From positions 1 through 42,137 of the forward strand of contig JACXUY010000010.1 of assembly GCA_014763665.1 (NCBI GenBank): DNA of 42,137 nt. Direction: 5' to 3'. The notes under the pieces were generated by a model. That model had not been told where the DNA came from, searched no databases, and worked only from the letters and a program-made list of their open reading frames with translations. The stretch comes from Gammaproteobacteria bacterium (GTDB lineage Bacteria; Pseudomonadota; Gammaproteobacteria; Thiomicrospirales; Thiomicrospiraceae). Positions 26,374-36,139 of this stretch are shown in pieces. Both the position numbers and the translations under genes were made by a program. Position 1 is the stretch's first letter. Every line of letters begins with the position of its first letter.

Positions 26374-27828
26374 CTAGGCTGCACCATATAAGCCTTCACT
26401 CACCAACTGCGCCGCCTTGAAAATGGCACGAGACTTACTCAGCGTTTCTTGCCATTCAGACTGAGGCACTGAGTCGGCAACGACACCAGCTCCCGCTTGC
26501 ATATACAAGGTTTGATCTTTAACCACAGCAGTACGAATGGCAATCGCCACATCCATCTCACCCGACCAGCTCCAATAACCTACCGCACCACCATAAACTC
26601 CACGCTTCACTGGTTCTAGCTCATCGATGATTTCCATGGCACGAATTTTCGGCGCTCCCGATAGGGTTCCAGCCGGAAAAGCGGCTTTCAACGCCTCCAT
26701 CGCCGTCACTTCTGGACGCAATTTCCCCGTGACATTAGAAACGATGTGCATGACGTGCGAGTATTTTTCAATAATCATCTTTTCTGTCAACTGCACACTA
26801 CCCGCTTCACTGATGCGACCGACATCATTGCGCCCCAAGTCAATCAACATCAGATGTTCGGCAATTTCTTTCGGATCGGCCAGCAAGTCTTGTTCATTAG
26901 CCAGGTCTTGTGCGGGCGTTACGCCGCGTTTACGCGTACCGGCAATCGGACGAACAGTCACCTCACCATCGGCAACACGTACCAAAATTTCTGGTGATGA
27001 ACCCACCACTTGGAAACTACCAAAATCCACATAAAACAGATAAGGAGAGGGATTGAGATGACGCAAGGCACGATAGAGTGACAAGGATGAGTGCTGATAA
27101 GGCACACTCATGCGCTGAGAAATCACCACTTGCATCACATCGCCCGCTAAAATGTATTCTTGGATGCGACGCACAGCATCCTCAAAAGCTTGCTCGCCAA
27201 AGGAGGAAACAAACTGATTTTCATCAATCGGCGCAAGCGAAGTTGAATGTGTCTTTGGCATGGGCTGCGTCAATGCTTGAGCAATGCTGTTCAGGCGTCG
27301 TTCACCAGCCGCCAGACTGTCAGCGTCATCATTCACATGCAGGATAATTTGCGTCAGTCCCGATAAGTTATCAACCACCAGCACTTCATCGGCAACAAAC
27401 AAATAAATGTCCGGCACGGCCAAGCTATCTGGCGGCGCTTTACCCTGCAAGCGCGGCTCCATCCAACGCACCGCATCGTAACCCCAATAGCCAACTAGCC
27501 CACCGGCGAAGCGCGGCAAACCAGCCAACTCAGTTGCTTGCGCATAGGCCTGATGGACTTGCGTTAACCAAGTCAGCGGATCGGCACAGCTAAAGGATTC
27601 GACGACCTCGCCTGTTTCAACAAAAACCTGCTCCCTTTCAACGCGGATACGACGCTGCGCAGGCAAACCAATAATCGAATAACGACCCCACTTCTCGCCC
27701 CCTTGTACCGACTCAAACAAAAAAGAACCAGCACCCAAATCCAGACGTTGATACAAGCCTAAGGCAGTATCACCATCGGTTAGCAAAGTTCGTGTCAAGG
27801 CACGGCGAGGAGCAACATCGAGTTTCAT
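26374..27828 (-). CDS. trpE: Anthranilate synthase component I
   Basis: 484 residues. The tryptophan-binding region has SFLFESVQGGEKWGRYSIIG (the 'LLES' site). The chorismate domain has VVGSSPEILVR, RPIAGTRKRG, LMLIDLGRNDVGRI, FPAGTLSGAPKIRAMEIIDE and YMQAGAGVVADS. It makes anthranilate from chorismate with TrpG's glutamine-derived ammonia. It follows gph by 12 bases; rpe-gph-trpE is the pseudomonad-like arrangement. PabB is a less likely alternative because of the LLES-type site. Confidence 0.95.
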   Translation of the reverse strand: MKLDVAPRRALTRTLLTDGDTALGLYQRLDLGAGSFLFESVQGGEKWGRYSIIGLPAQRRIRVEREQVFVETGEVVESFSCADPLTWLTQVHQAYAQATELAGLPRFAGGLVGYWGYDAVRWMEPRLQGKAPPDSLAVPDIYLFVADEVLVVDNLSGLTQIILHVNDDADSLAAGERRLNSIAQALTQPMPKTHSTSLAPIDENQFVSSFGEQAFEDAVRRIQEYILAGDVMQVVISQRMSVPYQHSSLSLYRALRHLNPSPYLFYVDFGSFQVVGSSPEILVRVADGEVTVRPIAGTRKRGVTPAQDLANEQDLLADPKEIAEHLMLIDLGRNDVGRISEAGSVQLTEKMIIEKYSHVMHIVSNVTGKLRPEVTAMEALKAAFPAGTLSGAPKIRAMEIIDELEPVKRGVYGGAVGYWSWSGEMDVAIAIRTAVVKDQTLYMQAGAGVVADSVPQSEWQETLSKSRAIFKAAQLVSEGLYGAA

Positions 27829-27840
27829 CGGCTAATTCCG

Positions 27841-28527
27841 TTACTTCAAGCGTTCAATATGGTTTGAAAGTTCGATCATGCTATCAATCACCACATCCGG
27901 ATTAGCCTGGCGAATGTCTTTACCGTGATTGTAACCATAACTCATACAAATAATGTGAAAGTTCGCTGCACGCGCCGCCTTAACGTCAGAAATGGAATCA
28001 CCAATCATCAAGGCATTCTCAGGCGATACACCCATTTTCTCCGCCGCATAAAGCAAGGGCATGGGACTAGGTTTTTTCTCAGCGCAGGTATCACCACTGA
28101 CCACAAACTCAAAATAATCCAGCAGCCTCTTGTCACGCAATAATGGCATGGTAAAAGCTTCGGCTTTATTGGTGACACAAGCCAAACGATAGCCCTGATC
28201 TAACAACCAGGTTAAACCTTCAGTGACGCCTTCATAAACGCAAGAACGTTGCGCATTATTGTGCAGATACAATTCTTTGAAAATCGGCAAAGCTTTCGCT
28301 AACAAGGCCGCATCGGCATGACCATCAACCGAGTTGATGAGTGTGCGCTCACAAAAACGCTCGACACCATTACCCACCCAATGACGAGAAGCTTCCTGAC
28401 CACGAGGGGGCAAGCCCAAGGCTTTCATCATCTCATCGCCACAGTAGGCTAAGTCAGGCACGCTATCAATGAGCGTACCGTCAAGGTCACATAAAATAAA
28501 ACCCGGCTTAAATTTCGACATTAACAA
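27841..28527 (-). CDS. gph: Phosphoglycolate phosphatase (HAD family)
   Basis: 228 residues. HAD motif I CDLDGTLIDSVPDLA (nucleophile Asp), motif II in CVTNKAEA, and motif III/IV EKKPSPMPLLYAAEKMG...MIGDSISDVKAARAAN. It dephosphorylates 2-phosphoglycolate produced when damaged DNA ends are repaired. Position between rpe and trpE supports Gph over other HAD phosphatases. Confidence 0.92.
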   Translation of the reverse strand: MLMSKFKPGFILCDLDGTLIDSVPDLAYCGDEMMKALGLPPRGQEASRHWVGNGVERFCERTLINSVDGHADAALLAKALPIFKELYLHNNAQRSCVYEGVTEGLTWLLDQGYRLACVTNKAEAFTMPLLRDKRLLDYFEFVVSGDTCAEKKPSPMPLLYAAEKMGVSPENALMIGDSISDVKAARAANFHIICMSYGYNHGKDIRQANPDVVIDSMIELSNHIERLK

Positions 28528-28545
28528 ACCTTTTATTTATGAACT

Positions 28546-28671
28546 GTAAAACCGTCTTTTAGCTGACAAAATGACAAGGCGGCAAGTAACGCAACAAAAG
28601 GCACGTATACAAAGTATATGACTTTTTAAGTAACCTACTAATGCCGTCAGTTGGCAGTGCAACAGGTTTAA
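28546..28671 (-). repeat. Full-length copy of the dispersed TAAACC-ended repeat between gph and rpe
   Basis: About 126 bases. The minus strand starts TAAACCTGTTGCACTGCC and ends GACGGTTTTA, so the ends are imperfect inverted repeats (TAAACC...GGTTTTA). The centre, read on the plus strand, GTATACAAAGTATATGACT, corresponds to GTACATAAAGTACATGACT in the copy at 39698-39819. Here the element lies 64 bases from the rpe stop; the intervening bases contain further TTGCGCA-type pieces (28682-28725). No coding capacity is seen. Confidence 0.65.
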
Positions 28672-28734
28672 ACCAACTAGATGACGCTGTTCCAGCAGTG
28701 CGCAACAACGCCATAAAGTTGCGCAGTAAATTTT

Positions 28735-29436
28735 TTAGGCTTTAGCGAGTTCGTCGCGCATTTGGCGGATAATGCTATTGTAACGGTTAGGATCAGCAGC
28801 ATTTGCTTTACCAAACAAGCCAGAACCAGAAACAAAAGTATCACAACCCGCTTCAGCGATTTCACGAATGTTTTCCGCTTTAACGCCACCGTCAATTTCT
28901 AAACGGATATCGTAGCCAGATTCATCAATCATTTTACGTACTGCACGCAATTTATTCAGTGCTTGCGGAATGAAGCTTTGACCACCAAAACCAGGGTTAA
29001 CCGACATAATCAAAATCATGTCAATTTTATCCATCACATATTCTAAGTGACTTAGCGAAGTCGATGGATTAAATACCAAACCCGCTTTGCAACCACATTC
29101 TTTAATCAGCCCCAAGCTACGATCAATATGCTCTGACGCTTCTGGATGGAAGGTAATGTAATTCGCACCTGCTTTAGCAAAGTCAGGAATGATACGATCA
29201 ACTGGCTTAACCATCAAATGCACATCAATCGGCTGTTCTAAACCATTTTGGGTCATGTAGTTTTTCAGGCTATCACACACCAAGGGACCAATGGTTAGGT
29301 TAGGCACATAATGGTTGTCCATGACGTCAAAGTGTACAATATCAGCACCAGACAACAAAACATCCTTGACATCGTCACCTAAACGGGCAAAATCTGCAGA
29401 TAGAATTGAGGGAGCGATCCAATTTGGATGTTTCAT
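28735..29436 (-). CDS. rpe: Ribulose-phosphate 3-epimerase
   Basis: 233 residues. TIM-barrel signatures: [33 protein letters not shown] (metal-binding His and Asp), [17 protein letters not shown], and [12 protein letters not shown]. It interconverts ribulose-5-P and xylulose-5-P in the pentose phosphate pathway. It is first of rpe-gph-trpE and divergent from psiE. Confidence 0.97.
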   Translation of the reverse strand: MKHPNWIAPSILSADFARLGDDVKDVLLSGADIVHFDVMDNHYVPNLTIGPLVCDSLKNYMTQNGLEQPIDVHLMVKPVDRIIPDFAKAGANYITFHPEASEHIDRSLGLIKECGCKAGLVFNPSTSLSHLEYVMDKIDMILIMSVNPGFGGQSFIPQALNKLRAVRKMIDESGYDIRLEIDGGVKAENIREIAEAGCDTFVSGSGLFGKANAADPNRYNSIIRQMRDELAKA

Positions 29437-29471
29437 AAGGTTAGTCTCCTAAAAAAATTAAATTAAGTTTC

Positions 29472-29494
29472 TGGCATTTTACCAAAAAATGCCA
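29472..29494. other. Perfect 9-bp hairpin between rpe and psiE
   Basis: TGGCATTTT and AAAATGCCA flank ACCAA in the 135-base gap between the divergent genes rpe and psiE. No U-run follows on either strand, so it is not a terminator. It could be a regulator-binding site for one of the two promoters. Confidence 0.35.
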
Positions 29495-29571
29495 CATGAT
29501 GGGGTCTGTTAACCCAAGCCTTTTCATGTTTTAACCAGCGATGGGCTATCAAGAGCCTAAAAAGGAAGTTT

Positions 29572-30075
29572 ATGGATCCGCGCGAAACCAGTGAAATGCC
29601 CAATCACGCCCCGCAGCAAAGCCCTGAAATGCGTTTTTTACACCCCATTTTTCATGTTGTTGAAATCATTGGTTTGGTCATTATTGCCATTATCACCATC
29701 ATTGCCGGTATTCAAGAAGTTCAAGTGATGATTGAACGCGGATCGGTTACCCTGTCCGACCTGTTAATGATGTTCATTTACCTTGAAATTTTGGCCATGG
29801 TCATTATTTATCTGGAATCAGGGCGACTTCCCATTCGTATCCCGCTTTATATTGCCATCGTTGCCTTGGCACGCTACATGATTTTAGACATGAAAGGCAT
29901 GAGTGAATGGAAAATTCTAGGCATCTCGCTGGCCATTGTTGTGCTTGCTGCAGCCGTACTCATTCTCCGCTATGGCCACACCAAATATCCTTATGCTTAC
30001 GGCGATGGTCGCCGTGGCAAGCGTTCATTTGACACGCGCCAATCACCAGATCAACACGTAATAAAGGAATCTTAA
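29572..30075 (+). CDS. psiE: PsiE-family phosphate-starvation-inducible membrane protein
   Basis: 167 residues. After a polar N-terminus, four hydrophobic segments are seen (about 27-48, 62-83, 89-108, 114-137), with the family's FHVVEIIGLVIIAIITI, LMMFIYLEILAMVIIYLESG and RIPLYIAIVALARYMIL. The tail is basic and soluble. It is an inner-membrane protein whose molecular role is not established. AAGGAAG precedes the start; the stop overlaps purC by one base (TAATG). Confidence 0.9.
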   Translation: MDPRETSEMPNHAPQQSPEMRFLHPIFHVVEIIGLVIIAIITIIAGIQEVQVMIERGSVTLSDLLMMFIYLEILAMVIIYLESGRLPIRIPLYIAIVALARYMILDMKGMSEWKILGISLAIVVLAAAVLILRYGHTKYPYAYGDGRRGKRSFDTRQSPDQHVIKES

Positions 30076-30953
30076 TGAAAGCCCTGCATGAAAGTCAGCT
30101 CAGTCGTTTCAACCTCATTCATCAGGGCAAGGTGCGTGATATTTACGATTTAGATGCGCAACATCTGCTGATTGTCACGACCGATCGTATCTCCGCTTTT
30201 GATGTTGTTATGCCCACACCCGTGCCAGGCAAAGGCGAGTTGCTCTCGCGCATGACCCGCTTTTGGATGCGCAAAACCGAACACATTATTCCCAATCAGC
30301 TCACCGCCATTCAACCTGCCGATGTGTTAACAGCGGATGAGTTGGCGGCTGTTGGTGATAGGGTCATGGTGGTTCGTAAATTCAAACCCCTTCCCGTTGA
30401 AGCCATCGTACGAGGTTATTTAGTCGGTTCTGGTTGGAAAGACTATCAACAGAATGGCAGCGTTTGTGGTCATGCTTTGCCTGCAGGGTTAGCGCAAGCA
30501 GCCAAATTGCCACAACCTATTTTCACGCCTTCAACCAAAGCCGCTGTGGGCGATCATGATGAAAACATTTCTCGTGAGCAGTTGGTGGCTATTATGGGCG
30601 AAGACAAAACCGCTCAAGTCGAAGCCCTCGCCTTAGCGATTTACCAATTTGCAGCAGACTATGCTTTACCACGTGGCATCATTATCGCCGACACCAAATT
30701 TGAATTTGGTGAAGATGAAAACGGCGTTATTCACCTCATTGATGAAGTGCTAACACCGGATTCTTCTCGCTTCTGGCCAGCAGATCAATACCAAGTGGGC
30801 AGCAATCCTCCCAGCTTCGACAAGCAGTATATTCGTGATTACTTAGAAAGCTTAGACTGGGAGAAAAAAGCACCAGGACCTGTGTTGCCTGAAGATGTGG
30901 TGGCCAATACCCTAGCGAAATATCAAGAAGCGGAACGTTTGTTAACCGCGTAA
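30075..30953 (+). CDS. purC: Phosphoribosylaminoimidazole-succinocarboxamide synthase
   Basis: 292 residues, the longer SAICAR-synthase type. HQGKVRDIYDLD, TTDRISAFDVVMPTPVPGKG, PVEAIVRGYLVGSGW, ISREQL, IIADTKFEFG, LIDEVLTPDSSRFWP and FDKQYIRDYLE are present. It joins aspartate to CAIR in purine synthesis. It is translationally coupled to psiE and followed 4 bases later by bioD. Confidence 0.97.
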   Translation: MKALHESQLSRFNLIHQGKVRDIYDLDAQHLLIVTTDRISAFDVVMPTPVPGKGELLSRMTRFWMRKTEHIIPNQLTAIQPADVLTADELAAVGDRVMVVRKFKPLPVEAIVRGYLVGSGWKDYQQNGSVCGHALPAGLAQAAKLPQPIFTPSTKAAVGDHDENISREQLVAIMGEDKTAQVEALALAIYQFAADYALPRGIIIADTKFEFGEDENGVIHLIDEVLTPDSSRFWPADQYQVGSNPPSFDKQYIRDYLESLDWEKKAPGPVLPEDVVANTLAKYQEAERLLTA

Positions 30954-30957
30954 TGTC

Positions 30958-31587
30958 ATGAAAGGCCTATTCATTACCGGCACCGATACTGATGTCGGTA
31001 AAACCTATGTCACCAGCTTACTGGCGCGTCAACTGAAAGCAGCAGGTTATGGTGTGTCAGCACGCAAACCCGTTGCCAGTGGCTGTTCGCATGGCTGTGT
31101 TGATGCTGAACACTTAGCAAAAGCGACAGACGAAGACCCGTTCATCGTCTGCCCTTATCGCTTCGCTCCCGCTATTTCGCCCGAAAGAGCCATACGTTTA
31201 GCAGGAAAAACCATTTCATTGATTGATTGTGTTGATGTGTGCCGCAACAGTCAGACTTTTACCTTGGTAGAAGGTACGGGCGGCTGGCTCAGTCCACTCT
31301 GTTCAGATGCTGACAATGCCGACCTAGCCCATGCCTTAGCGCAACCCGTGTTACTGGTTGCCAGTAATCGCTTAGGCTGTATTAACCAAACGCGCCTCAC
31401 CCTGCAAGCGATTGAGCAACGCGGCCTAACCTGCCTTGCTATCATTCTGAACGAAGTGAGCCCAGACAGCGACGCTGACAATCTGTTCGATTTACAAAGA
31501 CTGATTCCAGTGCCGATTTTCAGTTTGGCTTATCAAGCCAAGCAGTTACCTGAAGCGTTGGTTGCACGAGTTTCATCTCGCATCTGA
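30958..31587 (+). CDS. bioD: Dethiobiotin synthetase
   Basis: 209 residues, slightly short for BioD. P-loop GTDTDVGKTYVTSLLA, substrate-binding ARKPVASGC, SPERAIRLAGK, LVEGTGGWLSPL, and RLGCINQTRLTLQAI. It closes the ureido ring of biotin from DAPA and CO2 using ATP. No other biotin gene is nearby, so it stands as a lone member behind purC. Confidence 0.93.
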   Translation: MKGLFITGTDTDVGKTYVTSLLARQLKAAGYGVSARKPVASGCSHGCVDAEHLAKATDEDPFIVCPYRFAPAISPERAIRLAGKTISLIDCVDVCRNSQTFTLVEGTGGWLSPLCSDADNADLAHALAQPVLLVASNRLGCINQTRLTLQAIEQRGLTCLAIILNEVSPDSDADNLFDLQRLIPVPIFSLAYQAKQLPEALVARVSSRI

Positions 31588-31676
31588 ATAGAAATTCCTA
31601 AATTCATTCAATACAGCGTTGTTTAGTCCCCTATTCTCCCATCAGAAAGCGCTAAAAGACGCATGCAGGAGAGGAT

Positions 31677-32072
31677 TTAGGCTGGCACAAAGCGCATAAT
31701 GGCATAAAAGAGTGCCATGATAGCTGTTAGGTAGCTGACCGTTCTCATGGTCTGTTTGCCCATTTCTTTGGTCAGTTTTAATTCTACGTCTTTAATTTCT
31801 AAACGTGTTTTCTCGATTTCGCCCATTAGGCGCAGTTCGTTTTCTTTAATTTCACCGCGTGTCATCTCGATCTTGTCAATCAGGCGCAATTCGGTTTCCG
31901 ATAAATCTCGTTTGGTGGCGGTATAGGCCAAGTCTGGGTAGTTTTGCTGTACGGTTTCTAGGGCTTCGGCAATGATTTTGGCACGCTCACGTTCATCCAT
32001 GTTTGGACGAGACAAAAGATCATAGACTTGAATGCCTAGGTGTTTGGGGTCTAAATAGTGTTGTGTTTGCAT
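31677..32072 (-). CDS. Coiled-coil protein with C-terminal membrane anchor (DUF1640/CCDC90-like)
   Basis: 131 residues. A helical N-terminus is followed by TKRDLSETELRLIDKIEMTR and two more related units (EIKENELRLMGEIEKTRLEI, then DVELKLTKEMG), a long coiled coil with near-repeats of about 14-18 residues (KI/EIEKTRxEIK-ELxL). A single hydrophobic segment closes it (about 112-128: VSYLTAIMALFYAIM). This is the architecture of DUF1640-like proteins. Function is unknown. It is the longest and best preserved of four such genes in this window and converges on bioD. Confidence 0.8.
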   Translation of the reverse strand: MQTQHYLDPKHLGIQVYDLLSRPNMDERERAKIIAEALETVQQNYPDLAYTATKRDLSETELRLIDKIEMTRGEIKENELRLMGEIEKTRLEIKDVELKLTKEMGKQTMRTVSYLTAIMALFYAIMRFVPA

Positions 32073-32113
32073 GGTGCTAACTCTAAGCCTTGTTCTATGT
32101 GCTTATTTTAGCA

Positions 32114-32139
32114 TAAAAAACCTACCGATAGGCTAGGTA
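32114..32139 (-). terminator. Probable intrinsic terminator downstream of glnE
   Basis: On the minus strand ACCTAGCC and GGTAGGT pair around TATC (one unpaired base), followed by six T. It lies about 200 bases after the glnE stop and before the coiled-coil gene. The 265-base gap (32073-32337) shows also an imperfect hairpin at 32147-32176 (TGCCATTA/TAATGCC) and no gene. Confidence 0.6.
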
Positions 32140-32337
32140 AAAGTGGATGCCATTAGGTAATGCCTATCACCCCCATTCTTATCTAGCTGTTGAATCTCTA
32201 CTAATTAGATGGTTATCACTATCCAACATCCCTGTAGCTCATTGATGGATGAAAGCAGAGATGATAGGCTTCCTGCAATCAAGTCCAGAGGCAATTGTAG
32301 CATGAGCATACAGCACACCAAAGCAGCTAACACTTAA

Positions 32338-35115
32338 TCACAACTCACCAAACACCTGCTGCCATAGCGCCATCACTTGCGTTCGATAAGTACTGACCTG
32401 CTCAATGGGAACGGCTTCAAGCTTTTTCTCAGCCAAGGCATATTGATGCCCTAAATGACGGTAGAAACGATAAGCACTCATCAGTGCTTCGCTGGTTTCC
32501 GCGTCGAGCACCCCAGCAGCAACCAGCCTCTCAACCTGACGAATATTGTCGCTATAGCGCACCACATCGGGTGACTGATGCGCGTGCAGCAACACCCAAT
32601 ATTGCACCAAAAACTCAATATCAATCATGCCACCCTCGCCTTGTTTAATATCCATAAACTCAGCGCTAGACTTATCCAAATGAGCGCGCATTTTTAAGCG
32701 CATCGATAATATAGCTTCTTTCAGCGTCGCCTCATCGCGCGCTTGCGTCAAAAAATCAAGGCGTTCTTGTTCAAACTGAGCGATTAGCACAGGATCGCCC
32801 GCAATGGCACGTGTGCGAATCAGCGCCTGATGCTCCCATATCCACGCCTGCTCACGCTCGTAACGGAAGAAACTCGCCAGCGTTGGCACCAAGGCACCTG
32901 AAGCACCATGAGGTCGCAACTGCATATCCACCTCGTAAGCGATACCCGACATGACATTGGTCGATAACAGACTAGACAGCTTTTGCCCCAAACGTGCCAT
33001 GAGCACTGTATTATCCAAAGGACGAACCCCATTCGTCATAGCTTGAGGGTCTAAATCAGGATCAGACATATAAACCATATCCAGATCCGATCCATAACCC
33101 AACTCCAAACCGCCTAACTTACCAAAACCAACCACAATCATTGGAATGTTATTTGAACGCATACCCGCTGGCTGTCCATGCTTAGTCACCAATACCCGCC
33201 AAGCCCATTGCAAGGCTTTTTCAACGATGGTTTCCGCAATCCAAGTTAAATAATCACTCACTTTCATTAAGGGCAGCTTGCCCATTAAATCAGAAGCTGC
33301 CACACGGAAAACTTGCGCATGCTTAAAGCGACGCAAGACTTCCATAAAACGCTCTTCATCCTCCACATCCACACACTGATGCGCTAACTCTTCTTGTAAT
33401 GCCGATTTAGACAGGGGTGCATAGAGTTGTCTCTCATCGAGCAACTGATCCAACAAGGCGGGTTGTTCCACCAAATAACGGGTTAACCAAGGACTAGCCG
33501 CACACAATTGCACCAGCTGAGCACGCGCCGTCTGACTCTCGCGCAACAACACCAAATAAGCACTGCGATTCAGTACCGCTTGAATCACCGAAAGCACCCG
33601 CTTCAAGGCTTCACTTTCGGGAGCATGCACCGCCAACTCTGCCAGAATAAGCGGCATCACCGCTTTGAGTCGATCACGTGCATCATTACTCAACACCGCC
33701 ACTTTACGACTTTGCGTCACATCCGTTAACAGGGTGCGCCATTCCGCTTCGGCAGCAATGGGTTGCGGAAAAGGCGCCACTTCGGGTGCTTGCCATACCG
33801 ACAACCATTCCGTCTGCTCATCAACAACTTCAACCCCCAACACCGCCTTAAATTGTTGTGATACATTGAAACGATGTTGATTTAATTGCGTCATAAAGGC
33901 ATCCACCGTCTCGAACTGCATGGATTCAGCCAAAAGCTGCAAACGCTCCGAGTCAGTAGGCAACAAATGCGTTTGTTGATCGGCCCACATTTGCAATCGA
34001 TTTTCTACAGCACGCAGAAAGAGGTAAGCCGTTTTCAATCGCTCCATCTCCTCAACCGCCAAATACTGACGATCCGCCAAGGTTTGCAACATGGGTAATA
34101 ATGAGCGACCTCGTAACCGTGCATCTTGTCCACCATGCACCAACTGAAAGGCTTGCACAATAAACTCAACTTCTCGAATGCCACCATTGCCCAGTTTAAC
34201 GTCTCTATCTGCCCCTTTTTTCAGCACATCCAAGGCAATCATCCGTTTCAAATCGCGTAAAGAAGCCAGCATGGTGAAATCAACATAACGACGATAAATA
34301 AAGGGGCGCATCATACTTTCTAGCTCGGCAATATCAGCAGGCTTGCCTGTCATCGCACGCGCTTTAATCATGGCGTAGCGCTCCCAGGGGCGACCATGTA
34401 ACTGATAATATTGTTCAAAGGCATCGAAGCTATGCACCAGCTGACCCGAGCTGCCAAAAGGCCTGAGCATCATATCGACGCGGAAAACAAAACCATCCGC
34501 AGTCGTGTTATTCAACAACTGATTGACTTGCTGACCGACCTTAGTAAAAAACTCGTCGTTGGTGATGGATTTCGTTTCACTGTTGGTAAAGCCTTTTTCA
34601 GGAAAGACAAAAATCAAATCAATATCCGATGAGTAATTCAGCTCTTGGCCACCCAACTTACCCATACCCAAAATAATCAAAGTCTGTGCTGTCGATGAAT
34701 GCTCACCAATTGGCTCACCCCATTTCGCCGCCTGCTGACGATAAGCCCAATCGTAGGCTAAACCAACCAACACATCCCCCATGGCCGAAGCATCGGCCAG
34801 GGTCTCTTCCACACTGGCTAAGCCTGCTAAATCGCGCACCGCCATACGCACCATTTGTTTTCGACGATACTGGCGCAAGGCTTGCATCATCTGTTCATCC
34901 GTTTGCGCCCAAGCCAACGATGCCCGCGCTTGCTCACGCATTTGGTCTAAGGTTAAAGACGCGCTATCCGCTTCACAAAGCAAATCGGGATAGCGTTCCA
35001 ATTGTTGACGTACAAATAACGAAAAACGGCTGGCAATGTCGATAGCAAATTGAAGCATCATAGAGGGGGTTGTCCACGTTGATTGAATCCCCTCATTGTG
35101 CATTGAGTCGGTCAT
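32338..35115 (-). CDS. glnE: Bifunctional glutamine synthetase adenylyltransferase/deadenylyltransferase
   Basis: 925 residues, close to the family's 945. Two nucleotidyltransferase domains are visible: GMGKLGGQELNYSSDIDLIFVF (N-terminal deadenylylase, near residue 155) and VGFGKLGGLELGYGSDLDMVY (C-terminal adenylylase, near residue 690), each with the GxxxGxxLxxxSDxDL pattern, plus GGIREVEFIVQ and GGMIDIEFLVQY. It adds or removes AMP on glutamine synthetase in response to PII. Divergent from ispA, with 65 bases between starts. Confidence 0.97.
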   Translation of the reverse strand: MTDSMHNEGIQSTWTTPSMMLQFAIDIASRFSLFVRQQLERYPDLLCEADSASLTLDQMREQARASLAWAQTDEQMMQALRQYRRKQMVRMAVRDLAGLASVEETLADASAMGDVLVGLAYDWAYRQQAAKWGEPIGEHSSTAQTLIILGMGKLGGQELNYSSDIDLIFVFPEKGFTNSETKSITNDEFFTKVGQQVNQLLNNTTADGFVFRVDMMLRPFGSSGQLVHSFDAFEQYYQLHGRPWERYAMIKARAMTGKPADIAELESMMRPFIYRRYVDFTMLASLRDLKRMIALDVLKKGADRDVKLGNGGIREVEFIVQAFQLVHGGQDARLRGRSLLPMLQTLADRQYLAVEEMERLKTAYLFLRAVENRLQMWADQQTHLLPTDSERLQLLAESMQFETVDAFMTQLNQHRFNVSQQFKAVLGVEVVDEQTEWLSVWQAPEVAPFPQPIAAEAEWRTLLTDVTQSRKVAVLSNDARDRLKAVMPLILAELAVHAPESEALKRVLSVIQAVLNRSAYLVLLRESQTARAQLVQLCAASPWLTRYLVEQPALLDQLLDERQLYAPLSKSALQEELAHQCVDVEDEERFMEVLRRFKHAQVFRVAASDLMGKLPLMKVSDYLTWIAETIVEKALQWAWRVLVTKHGQPAGMRSNNIPMIVVGFGKLGGLELGYGSDLDMVYMSDPDLDPQAMTNGVRPLDNTVLMARLGQKLSSLLSTNVMSGIAYEVDMQLRPHGASGALVPTLASFFRYEREQAWIWEHQALIRTRAIAGDPVLIAQFEQERLDFLTQARDEATLKEAILSMRLKMRAHLDKSSAEFMDIKQGEGGMIDIEFLVQYWVLLHAHQSPDVVRYSDNIRQVERLVAAGVLDAETSEALMSAYRFYRHLGHQYALAEKKLEAVPIEQVSTYRTQVMALWQQVFGEL

Positions 35116-35180
35116 TTAGGCAAGTTAGTAGGCAATTAGCTATAATGAAACTAACCATGATGTTTTCTGAGGTAAGGATT

Positions 35181-36062
35181 ATGCTCGAACGGTTACACAG
35201 CTTTCAACAACGCATCAATCAGGTATTAGAAACCACGATTGCCGAACGACGCAATACTATGCCTGAACGGCTGTTTGACGCCATCAACTATAGTGTACTC
35301 GATGCGGGAAAACGCTTGCGCCCTGCCCTCACCTATGCCGTTGGCGAGGCTTTAGGTACGCCGCTCAGTCTAGTCGATGCACCAGCAGCTGCCATTGAAC
35401 TCATCCATTGTTATTCATTAGTACACGATGACTTGCCTGCCATGGATGATGATGATTTGCGTCGTGGCAAGCCTACCACTCACATTGCCTTTGATGAAGC
35501 TACGGCTATTTTGGTCGGTGATGCGCTACAAGCCATGGCATTCGATCTGCTCTCGCAAGCAACCGAACTCACCTGTATGCAACGCCTAGAGATGATTCGT
35601 GTGTTATCCAGAGCCGCTGGTGCCAATGGTATGGTTGCTGGTCAAATGCGCGACATGATGGCAGAACACACGCCTTTGACCATTGACGAATTACGCCGAC
35701 TACACCAACAAAAAACAGGCGCCCTAATTGAAGCGGCTGTCAGCTTTGGCGGTCTGGCTTCGACTCAAGCGAATGAGGCTATTTTACATGGTCTAGAGCG
35801 TTACGGTGCGCATTTAGGCTTAGCCTTTCAGATTCAAGATGATATTTTAGATGTTACCGAAACTAGCGCTCAGCTGGGCAAGCCGCAAGGATCGGACGAA
35901 CGTAATGACAAAACCACCTTCGTCAGCTTATTAGGTCTGGCAGAAGCCAAAAATGAAGCGCTCAAACATGTCAGCCTCGCTAAAAGCGTATTGCAAGAAT
36001 GTCACCTGCATTCCGATTTACTCACCGACTTATGTGACTATATCGTCGAACGCACGCATTAG
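35181..36062 (+). CDS. ispA: (2E,6E)-Farnesyl diphosphate synthase
   Basis: 293 residues from the ATG at 35181, behind GAGGTAAGGA; an in-frame start 37 codons upstream would overlap glnE and lacks similarity. First aspartate-rich motif HDDLPAMDDDDLRRGKPT, preceded by GKRLRPALTYAVGEAL; second motif FQIQDDILDV and the closing GKPQGSDERNDK. It condenses isopentenyl and dimethylallyl/geranyl diphosphates to the C15 precursor of quinones and undecaprenyl carriers. The usual xseB and dxs neighbours are absent. Confidence 0.95.
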   Translation: MLERLHSFQQRINQVLETTIAERRNTMPERLFDAINYSVLDAGKRLRPALTYAVGEALGTPLSLVDAPAAAIELIHCYSLVHDDLPAMDDDDLRRGKPTTHIAFDEATAILVGDALQAMAFDLLSQATELTCMQRLEMIRVLSRAAGANGMVAGQMRDMMAEHTPLTIDELRRLHQQKTGALIEAAVSFGGLASTQANEAILHGLERYGAHLGLAFQIQDDILDVTETSAQLGKPQGSDERNDKTTFVSLLGLAEAKNEALKHVSLAKSVLQECHLHSDLLTDLCDYIVERTH

Positions 36063-36139
36063 GGGGTTCTTCTCATTAGGGTTTTTAGAGATCACCATTA
36101 ATGTTAGAATAACAGCATTGATTTATTGGAAAATTGGCT

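Noticed and set aside
26187-26399. A 70-codon minus-strand frame between uvrB and trpE.
   Set aside because: It overlaps the trpE end and a repeat-like stretch, has no recognisable domain, and its codon use looks accidental.
28677-28895. A 72-codon minus-strand frame overlapping the rpe end.
   Set aside because: It mostly lies in another frame of rpe and continues into the repeat-rich gap, with no family resemblance.
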